Below, piece after piece: positions 62,701-64,000 of a stretch of DNA of 64,000 nt (position 1 is its first letter; every line of letters starts with the position of its first letter). The position numbers and the translations under genes were made by a program. Below the pieces are notes generated by a model. The model made no database searches. It was not told the DNA's origin and worked only from the letters and a program-made list of their open reading frames with translations. Location: positions 124,001 to 188,000 of the forward strand of contig JAKSTI010000001.1 of the NCBI GenBank assembly GCA_024402665.1, given 5' to 3'. Origin of the DNA: Treponema sp. (GTDB lineage Bacteria; Spirochaetota; Spirochaetia; Treponematales; Treponemataceae).

Positions 62701-64000
62701 TGTCAGAAACTGAAACTTTAACACCGATGATGGTCCAGTACCAGTCGGTGAAAAAAAATTATAAAGAAGAAGTAGTATTTTTCAGACTAGGTGACTTCTA
62801 CGAAATGTTCAATGAGGACGCAGTAGAAGTCTCTCGTCTTTTAAATTTAACTTTAACTCATCGTGCTAATCAGCCAATGTGTGGAATCCCATTTCATGCT
62901 GCAAAAATTTATATTGCACGATTATTGAGACTTGGCAAAAAAATTGTAATTTGCGAACAGGTTGGTGAGATCCCAAAAGGTGGAAAGGGGATTACTGAAC
63001 GTAAAGTTGTTGAAATTATCACTCCTGGAACTGCCGTTGAATCTGAATATTTAGACGGAAACAATGCAAATTATCTTGGTGCACTTTCAATTGTAAAAGG
63101 TCGTGCAGGTTTTGCTTTTATTGATGTTACAACATCTTCTTTCAAAGCAACATCATGGCCTGCAAACAAAATGGAAGAAAACTTTGCTAAAGAATTGAAC
63201 AGGGCATCTCCACGAGAATTTTTACTTCCATTATCACTAAAAAATAATGCTGATATTCAGGCAGCGTTATCTTCTCATACAAATATTTCTGTTTCGTATT
63301 ATCCAGACTGGGACTTTAATCTGGAACTTTCTACAAAAAAATTAAACGAAACTTTTGGAACAGTATCTCTCAAATCATTTGGTCTTGATGATGGAGATGC
63401 AGAAATTGTTCCGGCAGGTTTTTTACTTGATTATCTTGTAAAAACAACAAATACTTCTCTTGAACATATTACAGGCATTCAGGTTTATTCTGATTCTGAG
63501 TATTTAATGCTGGACGATTCATCCAGAAGGAATCTTGAAATCATTCAGAATATGCAGGATGGAACAATTAAATATACTTTGTTTGAATGCGTAAATCATA
63601 CAAAAACAGCCATGGGGCTTAGACTTTTGCGTACCTGGCTTTTATTCCCTTTAACAAATCGCAGTCAGATTGAAAACAGACAGAATCGTATAGCTTCTTT
63701 TGTGCAGGACAGAAATCTTCTTGAAAAAGTCAGAACAGATTTATCTTCAATTCTTGATATTGAACGTCTTGCCGGCCGAATCGCTATGGATAAAGCTCAT
63801 CCTAAAGATTTACAGGCTTTACGTTTCAGTCTTGAACAGTGGGCTAAAATTAAAAATTATCTTAATCAGTACGATTTTTCTTTTGTTTCATCAGATAAAT
63901 CTTACGAAATAATTGAGTTGATTAAAAATTCAATTCTGGAAGATCCGTCAACTTCTCTTACTGACGGTGGAATTATTAAGCCAAAATGGTCAGAAGAATT
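62700..64000 (+). CDS. mutS: DNA mismatch repair protein MutS, N-terminal part
   Basis: Open to the window edge, so only about the first 433 residues are visible. MMVQYQSVKKNYKEEVVFFRLGDFYEMFNEDAVEVSRLLNLTLT contains the mismatch-binding Phe-x-Glu motif (FYEMF), and GIPFHAAKIYIARLL is conserved. Later sequence (connector and lever: YTLFECVNHTKTAMGLRLLRTWLL) fits MutS. The ATPase and C-terminal parts lie beyond the window. Confidence 0.96.
   Translation, partial: MSETETLTPMMVQYQSVKKNYKEEVVFFRLGDFYEMFNEDAVEVSRLLNLTLTHRANQPMCGIPFHAAKIYIARLLRLGKKIVICEQVGEIPKGGKGITERKVVEIITPGTAVESEYLDGNNANYLGALSIVKGRAGFAFIDVTTSSFKATSWPANKMEENFAKELNRASPREFLLPLSLKNNADIQAALSSHTNISVSYYPDWDFNLELSTKKLNETFGTVSLKSFGLDDGDAEIVPAGFLLDYLVKTTNTSLEHITGIQVYSDSEYLMLDDSSRRNLEIIQNMQDGTIKYTLFECVNHTKTAMGLRLLRTWLLFPLTNRSQIENRQNRIASFVQDRNLLEKVRTDLSSILDIERLAGRIAMDKAHPKDLQALRFSLEQWAKIKNYLNQYDFSFVSSDKSYEIIELIKNSILEDPSTSLTDGGIIKPKWSEE

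Noticed and set aside
1-64000. CRISPR arrays, rRNA operons, prophage genes or transposases
   Set aside because: No regular spaced repeats, no rRNA-like sequence and no phage or transposase motifs were seen in any reading frame.

Overview
The window is about 64 kb of an AT-rich chromosome, almost certainly from a Treponema-like spirochaete. The evidence is gene content and order: a TamB–BamA–Skp–MutS block, a Borrelia BpuR-type PUR-domain protein, treponemal-looking secreted PEGA, HEAT and chitobiase-like-domain proteins with no homologue I can name, spirochaete-style lipoprotein signals, and a LolCDE-type exporter. Genes are densely packed, with many 1–20 bp overlaps (TAATG, ATGA junctions). 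No transposase, phage gene or CRISPR array was seen.

Layout. 1–2.9 kb: tail of an LptF/LptG permease, tgt, and a secreted HEAT-repeat protein. 2.9–11.7 kb (minus): one apparent six-gene operon reading from a C39-peptidase ABC exporter through HlyD and TolC partners, a tiny FliG-like protein and a CapA-like lipoprotein to a DEAH helicase. 11.9–15.6 kb: two convergent secreted proteins of unknown function. 15.6–23.6 kb: prfB with its programmed +1 frameshift, a PEGA protein, ftsY, a lipoprotein and lolC-D-E. A large structured palindrome (about 23.62–23.76 kb) precedes clpC. 26.5–32.6 kb: a three-gene SsuABC/ThiXYZ-like importer, a phosphoribosyltransferase, a secreted beta-helix protein, rnhB and the PUR protein. 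32.7–37.2 kb: an AraC regulator divergent from a heterodimeric ABC exporter. 37.3–43.9 kb: the ribosome-maturation operon rpsP-khpA-rimM-trmD-rplS, then small FliK/FlhB/FlgM-like genes, a YraN protein, and earP next to efp. 43.9–46.4 kb: umuDC (minus), a small lipoprotein, rpsU. 46.4–46.9 kb: tRNA-Asp with a tandem duplication of its 3' end and downstream region. 46.9–51.4 kb: a FadR-type GntR regulator divergent from a CUT1-type sugar importer that lacks an ATPase. 51.5–55.1 kb (minus): tmk, a secreted protein, aroB, cysteine desulfurase. 55.2–64 kb: tamB, bamA, skp and the start of mutS.

How the parts fit. Much of the window serves the envelope: lipoprotein release (LolCDE), outer-membrane protein assembly (TamB, BamA, Skp), lipopolysaccharide-type transport (LptF/G) and type I secretion. 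The second theme is translation: Tgt, RF2, FtsY, S16, L19, S21, RimM, TrmD, and EF-P with its arginine rhamnosyltransferase.

The most unusual observation is umuD. It starts at the residue that follows the normal self-cleavage site and lacks both catalytic residues, so it appears to encode a ready-made UmuD'. It sits behind a promoter that would give a leaderless transcript and that carries a perfect 9-bp inverted repeat. Other points worth following are the FliG-N/FliF-C-like mini-protein, the intergenic palindrome before clpC, the tRNA-Asp 3' duplication, and a thymidylate kinase without the P-loop lysine.
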